Shown here one piece after another: positions 35,080 to 43,488 of a stretch of 64,000 nucleotides of DNA. Below the pieces are notes generated by a model. It had not been told where the DNA came from, did no database searches, and saw only the letters and a list, made by a program, of their open reading frames with translations. Position 1 is the first letter of the stretch; each line of letters begins with the position of its first letter. This stretch comes from Nodularia sp. NIES-3585 (GTDB lineage Bacteria > Cyanobacteriota > Cyanobacteriia > Cyanobacteriales > Nostocaceae), in contig NZ_BDUB01000001.1 in the NCBI RefSeq assembly GCF_002218065.1, forward strand, positions 4,497,118-4,561,117, given 5' to 3'. Both the position numbers and the translations under genes were made by a program.

Positions 35080-35973
35080 ATGTATTTATGCTCTGTTTGC
35101 CAGATCAACTTGCTAGCGATAGGCTACCCCCCTGCGGTGGCGATCGCCACTAACTTTGACTTTATAAATTTGTTACAATTTCCTTTCATGCAGCGCGCGA
35201 TCGCAGGTGCTGTGTTGATGGGCATACTAGGGGGATTACTTGGTAGTTTTGCCACATTACGCCAACTATCCTTTTTCAGCCATGCTGTGGGTCATGCAGC
35301 CTTAATCGGCGTAGTCTTAGGAGTATTGCTACAGTTAAACCCCACTTGGATGCTGCTACCTTTTACCTTAGTGTTTGGCGTAGTTGTCCTCTACTTCATC
35401 GATAAAACCGATTTAGCCAGCGATAGCGTTCTTAGTATAGTCTTATCAGGAGCATTAGCTGTTGGCGTAATCCTAACTAGCTTCGTTCCGGGTTATCGTG
35501 GCAATTTAATGAGAGTATTGTTCGGCGATATTTTGGCTATCGACAATACAGATTTAATTTTGACCTTACTTTTGCTGATCGCAAGTAGCATATTTTTATT
35601 TTCCACCCTGCAACAGCAAATTTTGTTGACCTTGAACCCTGATGTCGCCCAAGTACAAGGTGTTCCAGTTCAACTATATCGCTATGGCTTTATCATTTTA
35701 CTTTCCCTAGCTGTTGCCGTGGCGATTACAGCCGTCGGTGTTTTGCTGGTCAATGCCTTTCTGGTAATTCCCGCTTCCACCGCCAAGCTGATGAGTCATC
35801 ACTTTAACCGCTTTCTGGTTTTATCCATCATAGTCGGTTCTACCACAAGCCTGACTGGTATTATGGTTTCGGGACTTTTCAACCTAGCATCAGGCCCTAG
35901 CATTGTGCTTGTGCAGTTTTTGTTTTTTGTAACTGTTTTCCTTTGTGTGAAGTTGAAGTTCAAAGCAGGTTAA
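35080..35973 (+). CDS. znuB: Zinc ABC transporter permease
   Basis: Inner-membrane channel of the zinc importer, 297 aa as annotated. Seven or eight hydrophobic helices are visible. Conserved ABC-3 features include GGLLGSFATLRQLSFFSHAV near residue 50 and GVLLVNAFLVIPASTAKLMS near 222. The first 34 residues before MQRAIAGAV are not typical, so the real start may be further in (for example near 35137). It is separated from znuAC by the zinc-sensing regulator, which gives it its own promoter region. Confidence 0.9.
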   Translation: MYLCSVCQINLLAIGYPPAVAIATNFDFINLLQFPFMQRAIAGAVLMGILGGLLGSFATLRQLSFFSHAVGHAALIGVVLGVLLQLNPTWMLLPFTLVFGVVVLYFIDKTDLASDSVLSIVLSGALAVGVILTSFVPGYRGNLMRVLFGDILAIDNTDLILTLLLLIASSIFLFSTLQQQILLTLNPDVAQVQGVPVQLYRYGFIILLSLAVAVAITAVGVLLVNAFLVIPASTAKLMSHHFNRFLVLSIIVGSTTSLTGIMVSGLFNLASGPSIVLVQFLFFVTVFLCVKLKFKAG

Positions 35974-36050
35974 AGTTTTTTTCTTACACCTCTTGCCAAT
36001 CAATTATTGTTGTGCTACATTTATTAATCGTGGGTCAAATAAATACACCC

Positions 36051-36123
<73 letters not shown>

Positions 36124-36130
36124 TATGAAT

Positions 36131-36165
36131 AAAACCCTTGAAAACATTGATTTTCAGGGGTTTTT
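36131..36165 (+). terminator. Rho-independent terminator of tRNA-Phe
   Basis: Long stem AAAACCC-t-TGAAAA pairing with TTTTCA-g-GGGTTTT, followed by further T residues, beginning 8 bp after the tRNA. Confidence 0.85.
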
Positions 36166-36287
36166 AGTTTGTTATGACTGAAAGATAGAGAACTAATGTT
36201 CTAATTTTGAGAGAAGTTTTGGACATTTTTGATACCTTGAGGCAAAAAAGTGGTGTAAAGTAGGGGAGAATTACACCATTAATACAT

Positions 36288-37442
36288 ATGTACGGTGACA
36301 CTGCTACGGAACGAGGATCTAAGGGATCTGTGTCAATCATCAACTCTAATGGTCGATTACAGTTGAGATTTCACTATGGTGGTAGGCGCTATTATTTTTC
36401 CACCGGATGGGCTGATACTCCTAGTAGCCGCAAACTAGCAGAACTTAAAGCAGAGGAGGTTGAGAAAGACATCTTATGGGAAAGGTTTGACGAATCTTTA
36501 GAGAAATACAAGCCTAGATCGTCTCTAAGTACGGTTACACCACTTACACCAATTCAGAAACCAAAACCTGAATTAGACCAACTTTGGGACAAATATAGCC
36601 AGTTTAAGAAACATCAAGTCAGCCCTAGTACTTTCGCTAAAGACTTTACTAAACACCGAAATCACATTGCTAAGTTACCAACGCGATCGCTAGAAGAAGC
36701 ATCAGCCATTCGAGATCATCTTTTGGCGAATTTAACTCCTGATGCTGCGAAACGTTGCTTAACTCAGTTGAAAGCTTGTTGTAACTGGGCAATGTCAGAG
36801 GGATTAATTGATATTAACCCTTTTACGCCCATGAAAATCAAAGTACCCAAGGGTGTGACTGAAGAAAAAGATATAGAACCCTTCAGTAAAGAAGAAAGAG
36901 ATTTAATTATCCGGACTTTTGCTAGCGATCGCTACTACAGTCACTATACAAACTATGTGCGCTTCCTTTTCTTTACAGGGTGCAGACCATCTGAGGCCAT
37001 CGGATTGAAGTGGAAACACATTACTAAGAGTGTAATTCAATTTCGGGCATCGGTTGTTGTTTCTGAAAACGGCTTAGTTCTGAAGGAAGGGTTAAAAACA
37101 CAAACAAAGCGTGATTTCCCAATTAATTCGGAATTACAAGCTATCGTAGCTGAAATTCGGACGCAGGAACCTAATTCGGAAGCATTCGTTTTTACCAGTC
37201 CAACAGGTAAATTTATCGACCATCACAACTTTTCTAATCGTGCATGGAAGGCAATTTTAGCCAAATGTGGCGTTCCTTACCGCAAAAGCTACCAGACACG
37301 ACATACTTTTATTAGCTTGTGTGTAGAGTCACACATTAATAGCACAGCGATCAGCAGATGGACTGGAACCTCCGCCAAAATGATTGACAATCACTATGCT
37401 GCTACTAACTTTACAAACCTCAGACCACCAGAACTTGTTTAA
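36288..37442 (+). CDS. Tyrosine-type site-specific integrase
   Basis: A 384-aa recombinase of the phage/island integrase family. The N-terminal 60 residues resemble an AP2-like arm-binding domain (GRLQLRFHYGGRRYYFSTGW). A core-binding domain covers about 95-185, and the catalytic domain about 200-380. Catalytic residues visible are Arg in GCRPSEAIGLKW, Lys in LKTQTKRDFP, Arg/His in YQTRHTFISLC (first His of HxxRH replaced by Tyr), and the nucleophile Tyr in MIDNHYAATN. The usual LGH histidine reads WTGT. These two substitutions occur in related integrases, so activity is possible. Location 165 bp after tRNA-Phe fits tRNA-targeted integration. Confidence 0.9.
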   Translation: MYGDTATERGSKGSVSIINSNGRLQLRFHYGGRRYYFSTGWADTPSSRKLAELKAEEVEKDILWERFDESLEKYKPRSSLSTVTPLTPIQKPKPELDQLWDKYSQFKKHQVSPSTFAKDFTKHRNHIAKLPTRSLEEASAIRDHLLANLTPDAAKRCLTQLKACCNWAMSEGLIDINPFTPMKIKVPKGVTEEKDIEPFSKEERDLIIRTFASDRYYSHYTNYVRFLFFTGCRPSEAIGLKWKHITKSVIQFRASVVVSENGLVLKEGLKTQTKRDFPINSELQAIVAEIRTQEPNSEAFVFTSPTGKFIDHHNFSNRAWKAILAKCGVPYRKSYQTRHTFISLCVESHINSTAISRWTGTSAKMIDNHYAATNFTNLRPPELV

Positions 37443-37461
37443 ATTAATTGAATCGGTTTTT

Positions 37462-38688
37462 ATGATGATTATTAATAATTTCTACCCTATGATACAAGTT
37501 TTACCAGCAATTATTGGATTTTTAATCACTGGACTAATTATATTAAAAGTCGTATATTCTATTAAAATTCCTGAATATAACGAAAGTCCGCCAGGAATTA
37601 TAATTTCAAGTTTTATTTTTATAGCCTCTGGCTTTATTGTTCAGATTATTTATAGTCATTGGTCTTCAATTCAATGTTGGGCTAAAGATAACTCTAGCAT
37701 TTCTTTTATATTTATCATATTAGGTACTTTTTCAACTAATAGATTTTTAAAGAAATTAGCAGATGATAAAGAAAAGAGAGAAATAGCAGTTTTATTTAGA
37801 AACTCTATTGATGCACAAGTGAGATCATTACAATTTATTAAAACTTATTTATCATTTACTTCACCTAAAGAAGGCATTAATTACATACAAATATATAAAA
37901 ATGATATAAAAATGATATAAAAATGATCTTATTAATTCTAAATCTTATGATACAGCATTGAATAAAGTAGGTATTTATGATGAGAAAAATATTGATATAA
38001 TCTCCCAATACTCAATTCAATTACAACAATGCTTGAATTATCTTGAAAGGTTGTTAATTGAAATTGAATTGAATGAAGATATGAAAGTTAAGAGGACTTA
38101 TATTAATCAAACTAATTACCAACCTCAATATAAAAGAACCATAATAATTGTTAGAATTGTCATCATCACCACTTCCCTTCTTGGTATATTCACAAGTTAC
38201 TATTTATCAAAACGTTATTTGAATAAAAATTTAGAGAAATTGCAAAATCAATTTTTTGATGATTATGAAAAGATATTAGATAGTCTTAAAGAATTATTAA
38301 TTTTTAGCGATTACTATATAATGAATAAAGTTTTTTCTAGTGATTTATTGAATAAACTCAAATATATAAGAAATAATTTTCTTGAAACCAGTAATAATTT
38401 TAATGCCCACAAACGAAAGCCTATATATATAGACTTCTTATTAAAGAACTGGTTGCTGATTTTGATATAGATATTTACACTGGTAAAATTCTGCCAAAAG
38501 TCTATATCAGTGATGAAGAAGATATTGTAACATTTGGCGAATCACCAGAGGATGCGAAAAATAAATGTAATAGCATAATTGATTATTTAAAAAATAAGCA
38601 TCATTTGGAAGAAGAGATTGTAAATTACCTAAAAAAAGAAATGGAAAATTCTGATATAATCCCTGAAATTGTTTCTCCTTGGAACTAA
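37462..38688 (+). pseudogene. AT-rich membrane protein gene broken by two repeat-length changes
   Basis: Three consecutive frames together make one plausible protein of about 400 residues. Frame 1 (37462-37920) has two transmembrane helices (VLPAIIGFLITGLIILKVVY and FIFIASGFIVQIIY). Frame 2 (readable from about 37919 to 38470) has helical segments and a third membrane span (IIIVRIVIITTSLLGIF). Frame 3 (38431-38688) is an acidic soluble tail ending EIVSPWN. The first switch falls exactly in three perfect copies of an 11-bp unit; one copy would keep the frame open. The second falls in a (TA)5 run; (TA)4 would keep it open. I do not recognise the family. Alternatively the repeats make it phase-variable. 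Confidence 0.65.
37895..37927 (+). repeat. 11-bp tandem repeat x3 causing a frameshift
   Basis: Three perfect copies of ATAAAAATGAT. Reading into the first and out of the last in the same phase requires loss of two units (22 bp). Confidence 0.9.
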
Positions 38689-38733
38689 CTAATTGATTAA
38701 AAGTTGTAATTTTTAATCAGAAATCATATTAAA

Positions 38734-39015
38734 TTACGCACACAAAAATGATATCTTCTCAGCACAAAGTTTTAACATGAAACATAAATCCCACTTTCCG
38801 TAATTCATCTTGTAATACAATAAATGTTCAGATAACGATTGGACACAAAAGCAAACCACTATAGCCATTGCTAATGATAATAATGGTGAATGGAAGTTTC
38901 TATCGTTTCCATCGTGGGAGAAAGCTAGATAAGCTGTTAGTGCTGCTAAAAGTGAAGGTAAAGCAGCTGTTTTATATGATTGTGCAACTCTGCCTATACC
39001 ATGATTATTAATCAT
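38734..39015 (-). CDS. Hypothetical small membrane protein (doubtful)
   Basis: A 93-codon frame with one or two hydrophobic stretches (ALPSLLAALTAYLAF and PLLSLAMAIVVCFCVQSL). I do not recognise it. It lies in AT-rich DNA between the element remnant and the DUF3067 gene, and its start codon sits in a 15-bp palindrome (ATGATTA-t-TAATCAT, 39001-39015). No ribosome site is obvious. It could be a real island gene, a decayed one, or chance. Confidence 0.3.
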   Translation of the reverse strand: MINNHGIGRVAQSYKTAALPSLLAALTAYLAFSHDGNDRNFHSPLLSLAMAIVVCFCVQSLSEHLLYYKMNYGKWDLCFMLKLCAEKISFLCA

Positions 39016-39082
39016 GACATGGGTAAACTCTTGCTGAATAGCCTGAACATTTTTTCAGCCCGACTGGCGATCGCATCGCATC

Positions 39083-39391
39083 TCAAACAATCCATTCCGA
39101 GGCGCGTTCACCTAAATCCAGAGGAATACTCACAGCTTTACCCAGTCGGGGGCGATCGCGCGTTTGGGCAATAAATGTTTGCACTTGCACAACGCCACCC
39201 AAAGCCTGAAGATAATTAGCAATACTGTCAAGATGCTCTTGGTACTCTGCCTCACTCAAGGGAAAAGAAGCTTGCTCAAGATACTTCCACATCACTTGGA
39301 GAAATATCTTTCCCTTGGTGCGTCGGAACTGGACATCGTAAGAATAGCCCCATTTGTCAAGCAATAATTTGCGTAATTCCTGTCCTGTCAT
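39083..39391 (-). CDS. DUF3067 family protein
   Basis: A 102-aa soluble protein of the cyanobacterial/plastid DUF3067 family. The start MTGQELRKLLLDKWG and the core KGKIFLQVMWKYLEQASFPL, then EAEYQEHLDSIANYL, match what I recall of this family. I use the ATG at 39391; a TTG at 39403 would add four residues. It is divergent from petC. A perfect inverted repeat GTTACG-ttc-CGTAAC lies 37 bp upstream. No biochemical function is known to me. Confidence 0.8.
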   Translation of the reverse strand: MTGQELRKLLLDKWGYSYDVQFRRTKGKIFLQVMWKYLEQASFPLSEAEYQEHLDSIANYLQALGGVVQVQTFIAQTRDRPRLGKAVSIPLDLGERASEWIV

Positions 39392-39427
39392 AGCTTTTCT
39401 CAATTAGATTTTACATTTAGTTATGAT

Positions 39428-39442
39428 GTTACGTTCCGTAAC
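39428..39442. promoter_or_regulatory. Operator-like inverted repeat between DUF3067 and petC
   Basis: GTTACG-TTC-CGTAAC, perfect 6-bp arms with a 3-bp spacer, 37 bp ahead of the DUF3067 start and 179 bp ahead of petC. The binding factor is unknown. Confidence 0.35.
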
Positions 39443-39620
39443 TCAAGTATGATAGACATATAAAGAAATGTAATGCTAACAGAAGAGATGCTCAATATAT
39501 CTTGGAATAAAGAAAATTAGCATCGTTGTAGGCGTTAGCATTTCGACTCAAACAGGAGTTGCTCAACTACTGGTACTCTTGTAAGAATGCTTAACAAAAT
39601 ACACAAAGAGCGCGTAGAAT

Positions 39621-40160
39621 ATGGCTCAATTTTCTGAATCAATGGACGTGCCAGATATGAGCCGTCGTCAGTTCATGAATTTGCTGACTTTTGGGACTGT
39701 GACTGGTGTAGCTCTAGGTGCATTGTATCCCGTAGTCAATTACTTTATTCCACCTGCTAGCGGCGGCGCTGGTGGTGGGACAACAGCAAAAGATGAGCTG
39801 GGTAATGATGTGAGTGTGAGTGGCTTTCTAGCAAGCCACAACGTAGGCGATCGCGCTTTAGTTCAAGGACTCAAAGGCGACCCCACCTATATGGTCGTAG
39901 AAAGCAAAGAAGCAATTGGCGATTACGGCATTAATGCTATCTGTACACACTTAGGTTGTGTTGTTCCCTGGAATGTAGCAGAGAACAAGTTTAAATGTCC
40001 TTGTCACGGTTCCCAGTACGATGCAACTGGTAAGGTGGTCAGAGGCCCAGCACCTCTGTCTTTGGCTCTCGCACACACCCAAACCGAAAATGACAAAATC
40101 GTTTTGACCCCTTGGACTGAAACCGACTTCCGCACCAACGAAGATCCTTGGTGGTCTTAA
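39621..40160 (+). CDS. petC: Cytochrome b6f complex Rieske iron-sulfur subunit
   Basis: Transfers electrons from plastoquinol to cytochrome f in the thylakoid membrane. A 179-aa protein with an N-terminal twin-arginine-type segment SRRQFMN and one transmembrane anchor (about residues 22-45), then a Gly-rich hinge (SGGAGGGTT). The 2Fe-2S cluster boxes CTHLGCV (near 108) and CPCHGSQYD (near 126) supply the two Cys and two His ligands. It is followed by petA, the conserved cyanobacterial petCA operon. Confidence 0.97.
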   Translation: MAQFSESMDVPDMSRRQFMNLLTFGTVTGVALGALYPVVNYFIPPASGGAGGGTTAKDELGNDVSVSGFLASHNVGDRALVQGLKGDPTYMVVESKEAIGDYGINAICTHLGCVVPWNVAENKFKCPCHGSQYDATGKVVRGPAPLSLALAHTQTENDKIVLTPWTETDFRTNEDPWWS

Positions 40161-40176
40161 TTAAGTGCTGAGATCC

Positions 40177-40238
40177 AGACGCGATCAATCTACAAGACGC
40201 GATCAATCTGCAAGACGCGATCAATCGCGTCTCTACAA
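40177..40238 (+). repeat. 18-bp tandem repeat (AGACGCGATCAATCTACA) in the petC-petA spacer
   Basis: Two full 18-bp units and a third that continues into GCGTCTCTACA, forming an inverted repeat with its own start. Related GAGACGCGAT-AATCGCGT units occur at 46621 and 47169. Confidence 0.85.
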
Positions 40239-40316
40239 GAGAGTGCTGAGTTTAGATGATAAGTCTTGACTAATGACCAATGACCAATTAACCAGAGAAT
40301 AGTTGTCCTTATAGAG

Positions 40317-41318
40317 ATGAGAAATGCCCGTACCACAGCGAGTCTAACTCGCACGGCTAGAGCAATTACAAAAACATTGCTCATAGCGATCGCTACTTTG
40401 ACATTCTACTTCACTAGCGATTTAGCCCTGCCTCAAAGCGCTGCTGCTTATCCCTTCTGGGCGCAACAAACCTATCCTGAAAGCCCCCGCGAACCGACGG
40501 GGCGCATTGTTTGCGCTAACTGTCATCTAGCAGCTAAACCAGCAGAAGTGGAAGTTCCCCAATCAGTACTACCTGATACTGTATTTAAAGCAGTGGTGAA
40601 AATCCCCTACGATACCAACATTCAACAAGTTGGTGCTGATGGTTCTAAAGTTGGGTTAAACGTCGGCGCTGTGTTGATGTTACCTGAAGGCTTCAAAATT
40701 GCCCCAGCAGACCGCATTTCTGAAGAACTCAAAGAAGAAGTAGGCGATGTTTACTTCCAACCTTACACTGAAGATAGCGATAATGTTCTTCTGGTTGGGC
40801 CTATACCCGGTGAACAGTATCAAGAAATTGTCTTCCCAGTTCTTTCTCCCAACCCCGCAACCGATAAAAATATTCACTTCGGTAAATATTCAGTTCACTT
40901 AGGTGCAAACCGGGGACGTGGACAAGTTTATCCTACTGGTGAAAAGAGCAATAATACCATTTACAATGCTTCCGCTACTGGCACAATTAGCAAGATTGCC
41001 AAAGAGGAAGATGAATATGGTAATGCTAAATATCTAGTAAATATCCAAACAGAATCTGGCGATACTACTATTGATACCATTCCCGCAGGACCAGAATTGA
41101 TTGTTTCTGAAGGACAATCTGTAACTGCTGGTTATGCTTTGACCAATAACCCCAATGTCGGTGGATTTGGTCAAAAAGATGTAGAAATTGTATTGCAAGA
41201 CTCAAGCCGAGTTCAAGGAATGATTGCCTTTGTTGCACTTGTAATGTTAGCTCAAATAATGCTTGTGCTGAAGAAGAAGCAAGTTGAAAAAGTTCAAGCT
41301 GCTGAACTTAATTTCTAA
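40317..41318 (+). CDS. petA: Cytochrome f
   Basis: Heme protein of the cytochrome b6f complex that passes electrons to plastocyanin or cytochrome c6. The 333-aa precursor has a signal peptide of about 44 residues ending SAAA; mature Tyr1 (YPFWAQQ) is the axial heme ligand and CANCH (near residue 65) binds heme c covalently. The C-terminus holds the single membrane anchor ([14 protein letters not shown]) and a basic stroma-side KKKQVEKVQ tail. It is second in the petCA operon after a repeat-rich 156-bp spacer, and is followed by a clear terminator. Confidence 0.97.
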   Translation: MRNARTTASLTRTARAITKTLLIAIATLTFYFTSDLALPQSAAAYPFWAQQTYPESPREPTGRIVCANCHLAAKPAEVEVPQSVLPDTVFKAVVKIPYDTNIQQVGADGSKVGLNVGAVLMLPEGFKIAPADRISEELKEEVGDVYFQPYTEDSDNVLLVGPIPGEQYQEIVFPVLSPNPATDKNIHFGKYSVHLGANRGRGQVYPTGEKSNNTIYNASATGTISKIAKEEDEYGNAKYLVNIQTESGDTTIDTIPAGPELIVSEGQSVTAGYALTNNPNVGGFGQKDVEIVLQDSSRVQGMIAFVALVMLAQIMLVLKKKQVEKVQAAELNF

Positions 41319-41345
41319 ATTATTGGTTAAATCAATACTTTTGAG

Positions 41346-41371
41346 GACAGGCAAAACGCCTGTCTTTTTTT
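41346..41371 (+). terminator. Rho-independent terminator of petCA
   Basis: Perfect stem GACAGGC-aaaac-GCCTGTC followed by seven T residues, 28 bp after the petA stop codon. Confidence 0.92.
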
Positions 41372-41425
41372 ATAGTCCTAATCAATAAGTATAAACCCAG
41401 TTGCTTTGAGAAATCTGTTTCCAGG

Positions 41426-41443
41426 AAGTTGTAGCTACAACTT
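41426..41443. repeat. Perfect 18-bp palindrome
   Basis: AAGTTGTAGCTACAACTT is identical to its reverse complement. It lies in the 289-bp spacer between the convergent petA and esterase genes, so an operator role is not obvious; it may be a hairpin or an isolated repeat unit. Confidence 0.6.
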
Positions 41444-41607
41444 GTGATCTTTTAATCCACAGTTTTCGAGAAATTAACATCAATTTCAGTCAATCAATCT
41501 CAAAATAAATTACCTAAAATTATATTTTTACTTCTATTGGGACTTGCGATAGTGCAAGCGCTGACTTGTCAGTTCGCTCCCATCGTGTCAGACGCAAACT
41601 CAAACAA

Positions 41608-42351
41608 TTAATCAATAGTTAAAACTGAGGCAAGAAGGTCAGGACTAGACAGATGCGGGCAATGTCCAGAAACTAGCTCAATGGCATCGACTCCTAAACG
41701 CTGGCGTGCGGCGTAGCGTGACCATGCAGGAGATAGTATTCGGTCGTTGGTACAAACAATATATTTACGCTCAACCTTTGGCAAAGCTTTTAGAGGATTC
41801 ATTTCATAAATATATGCCATAGATTGTTGCAAACGACTTTTCGAGATTGCCCACTTTGCTACATCCGGTTGACAATCATTCAAGAAAAAATCCATTAATA
41901 CGCCTGTGTCTGAAAAATCTTTCCCTAGTGAAGCTGGTTCAAACATACCAGGCTCTGAATGAAATTGTTCGAGTTGACTTAAGTTGTTTGGCTGATAATT
42001 TAATGATTTGAGCGTATCAGAATCAAGAGAATGAGAAAATTGGTCGAGTGTACTGATTCCCGGATATGGGAGCAGCGCCGCCACAAACACTAGTTGACGC
42101 ACTTGTATTGCTTCTGCAACCAGGGGAATTATAGTACCAGCCATTGAGTGACCAACTAGCACAATATCATCATCAGTTTTTGGAAGCACTTGAATTACTG
42201 CATCCGCAAATTGGGATAAAGTAGCAGATGTATTTTCAATTGGCAAATCCATTGCTACAGTTTTATGACCCTGTGCTTCTAAGTAGGGAATTAGCAAATC
42301 CCAACACCAGCTGCCTTGGAAAGCACCGTGAACTAGACAAAAAAGACTCAT
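41608..42351 (-). CDS. Alpha/beta-hydrolase (esterase, hydroxynitrile lyase-like group)
   Basis: A 247-aa cytoplasmic hydrolase started at the ATG at 42351 (MSLFCLVHGAFQGSWCW). An upstream frame to 42414 lacks family similarity. The oxyanion segment LVHGAFQGSW, nucleophile elbow VGHSMAG (Ser near residue 79), the acid in CTNDRILSP and the catalytic His in SGHCPHLSSPDLL complete the triad. This pattern is that of the EstC/salicylate-esterase/hydroxynitrile-lyase branch. Substrate is unknown. Confidence 0.85.
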   Translation of the reverse strand: MSLFCLVHGAFQGSWCWDLLIPYLEAQGHKTVAMDLPIENTSATLSQFADAVIQVLPKTDDDIVLVGHSMAGTIIPLVAEAIQVRQLVFVAALLPYPGISTLDQFSHSLDSDTLKSLNYQPNNLSQLEQFHSEPGMFEPASLGKDFSDTGVLMDFFLNDCQPDVAKWAISKSRLQQSMAYIYEMNPLKALPKVERKYIVCTNDRILSPAWSRYAARQRLGVDAIELVSGHCPHLSSPDLLASVLTID

Positions 42352-42394
42352 ATCAATTGAATAGTTGTAATTATGGGGTGTAACATACCTCAAC

Positions 42395-42733
42395 TTGCCC
42401 CTAAACAACAACACTAACGCAACCCAGAAGGTGACTTTGACTCTGGAAACACCTTTGAAGGAGGATAAGTTATCTCAAGGTGGTGTGAGTTTTCGCAAGC
42501 CATCTCTAGATTTTCCGTTTTTTGGAGGTACAGTCAGATTGCGCTATGTTGATGACCAGGGACAAGACAAAACGCGCTATGTGCATCTATGGCATAGAAC
42601 GGCTCAAGTTTTAGAACCATTATTGCAAGTTACACTACCACCTTCAAATCAGCGCAACGTCCAGTTAGATTTGATTTATCCACCCGATTCCACACCGCCT
42701 CAAGTAGTGACGGTGAGAACTTTAGAAAAATAA
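42395..42733 (+). CDS. Conserved hypothetical protein
   Basis: A 112-aa frame from a TTG at 42395; a GTG at 42431 is an alternative start. It is soluble and beta-rich (VRLRYVDDQGQDKTRYVHLW, then VQLDLIYPPD). It looks like a conserved cyanobacterial protein of unknown function. It is divergent from the esterase with almost no spacer between the two frames, and convergent with the DUF4090 gene, whose stop is 6 bp away. Confidence 0.6.
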   Translation: MPLNNNTNATQKVTLTLETPLKEDKLSQGGVSFRKPSLDFPFFGGTVRLRYVDDQGQDKTRYVHLWHRTAQVLEPLLQVTLPPSNQRNVQLDLIYPPDSTPPQVVTVRTLEK

Positions 42734-42738
42734 GCATC

Positions 42739-43044
42739 TCATTTACCGCTGTAGAAAAAGGCAACTTCTTTCTCTTTTAGGGGTGCAAAACCTGCATCTA
42801 CAAGAAATTTATCGAGTTCTGCTTGAGGAATGTGTTTTGCGCCAATTCGCACAATGCGCGATCGCATGGTATTTGATACGCCACTACGCTGTCTGTTTCC
42901 CTCTAAAGCCATGACTTTGCTATACAGTTCTAGCTTTGCAGGCGGAATGGCAGAACCATCAAAATCAATTCCCTGAGCGATCGCTTCGTCGATAGCATCA
43001 GCACCCTTGGTTGTAGAATTTACTTCATTAGTTTCAGCAGGCAT
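42739..43044 (-). CDS. DUF4090 family protein
   Basis: A 101-aa soluble protein. TTKGADAIDEAIAQGIDFDG and RSGVSNTMRSRIVRIGAKHI are the signature segments I associate with the cyanobacterial family DUF4090. The C-terminus ends LKEKEVAFFYSGK. No enzymatic motif is visible. It ends 6 bp from the convergent gene at 42395-42733. Confidence 0.75.
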   Translation of the reverse strand: MPAETNEVNSTTKGADAIDEAIAQGIDFDGSAIPPAKLELYSKVMALEGNRQRSGVSNTMRSRIVRIGAKHIPQAELDKFLVDAGFAPLKEKEVAFFYSGK

Positions 43045-43104
43045 GGCAATTTATTCTCAACGCTATGGGTAGATTTTACCAGCCTTGTTGACATAATTCG
43101 CCGC

Positions 43105-43356
43105 TCATCCTTCTGGGCGTGTGATGGAACCGCCAACAAATGCTCCTAAAATTGTACCTGTCCATAATCCGGTTGTAGTACCTTGCCAAGTAGCTCCGGG
43201 CGTTACCCAAACATTACACATCATCTTTAAACCCCAAGCTTGATTTTGGCATTTCTGGTTATGCAGCATTGATGTCATTTGTCCACCGATGTAACCACCA
43301 AAAAATCCTGATGTTAAAGCTAAAAAGCTGCAAGTTAATAATCTGTTTTTAATCAT
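43105..43356 (-). CDS. Small Gly-rich membrane protein of unknown function
   Basis: An 83-aa protein with an N-terminal hydrophobic helix (LLTCSFLALTSGFFGGYIGG) and a C-terminal Gly/Thr-rich hydrophobic helix (TTTGLWTGTILGAFVGGSIT). Two Cys lie between them. The helices resemble glycine-zipper segments. It is on the same strand as the DUF4090 gene, 60 bp upstream of it. Function is unknown. Confidence 0.6.
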   Translation of the reverse strand: MIKNRLLTCSFLALTSGFFGGYIGGQMTSMLHNQKCQNQAWGLKMMCNVWVTPGATWQGTTTGLWTGTILGAFVGGSITRPEG

Positions 43357-43488
43357 GAGTTGAATTCAGCAATGAATGGTGGGTTAGCGTAGCGTAACCC
43401 ACCCTACTTTGAATATAAATAAATTTAGTTGCTCAGAACCCTTTTGGCAGGGGAATTCCAAATCCCCCCTGCTCCGCTGCCTCTTCGG

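Larger units (their letters stand above)
36124..38690. mobile_element. Probable integrative element remnant at tRNA-Phe
   Basis: A tyrosine integrase sits directly after an intact tRNA-Phe gene and is followed by an AT-rich, frameshifted gene unlike its surroundings. I looked for a second copy of the tRNA 3' end (the far attachment site) up to petC and found none, so the right boundary is a guess placed before the conserved DUF3067-petC-petA block. Confidence 0.45.

Noticed and set aside
38980-39174. 64-codon plus-strand frame
   Set aside because: Overlaps the DUF3067 gene antisense; no motif and no ribosome site.
40177-40238. Possible CRISPR-like or phage attachment repeats
   Set aside because: 18-bp units abut directly with no unique spacers; part of a dispersed repeat family.
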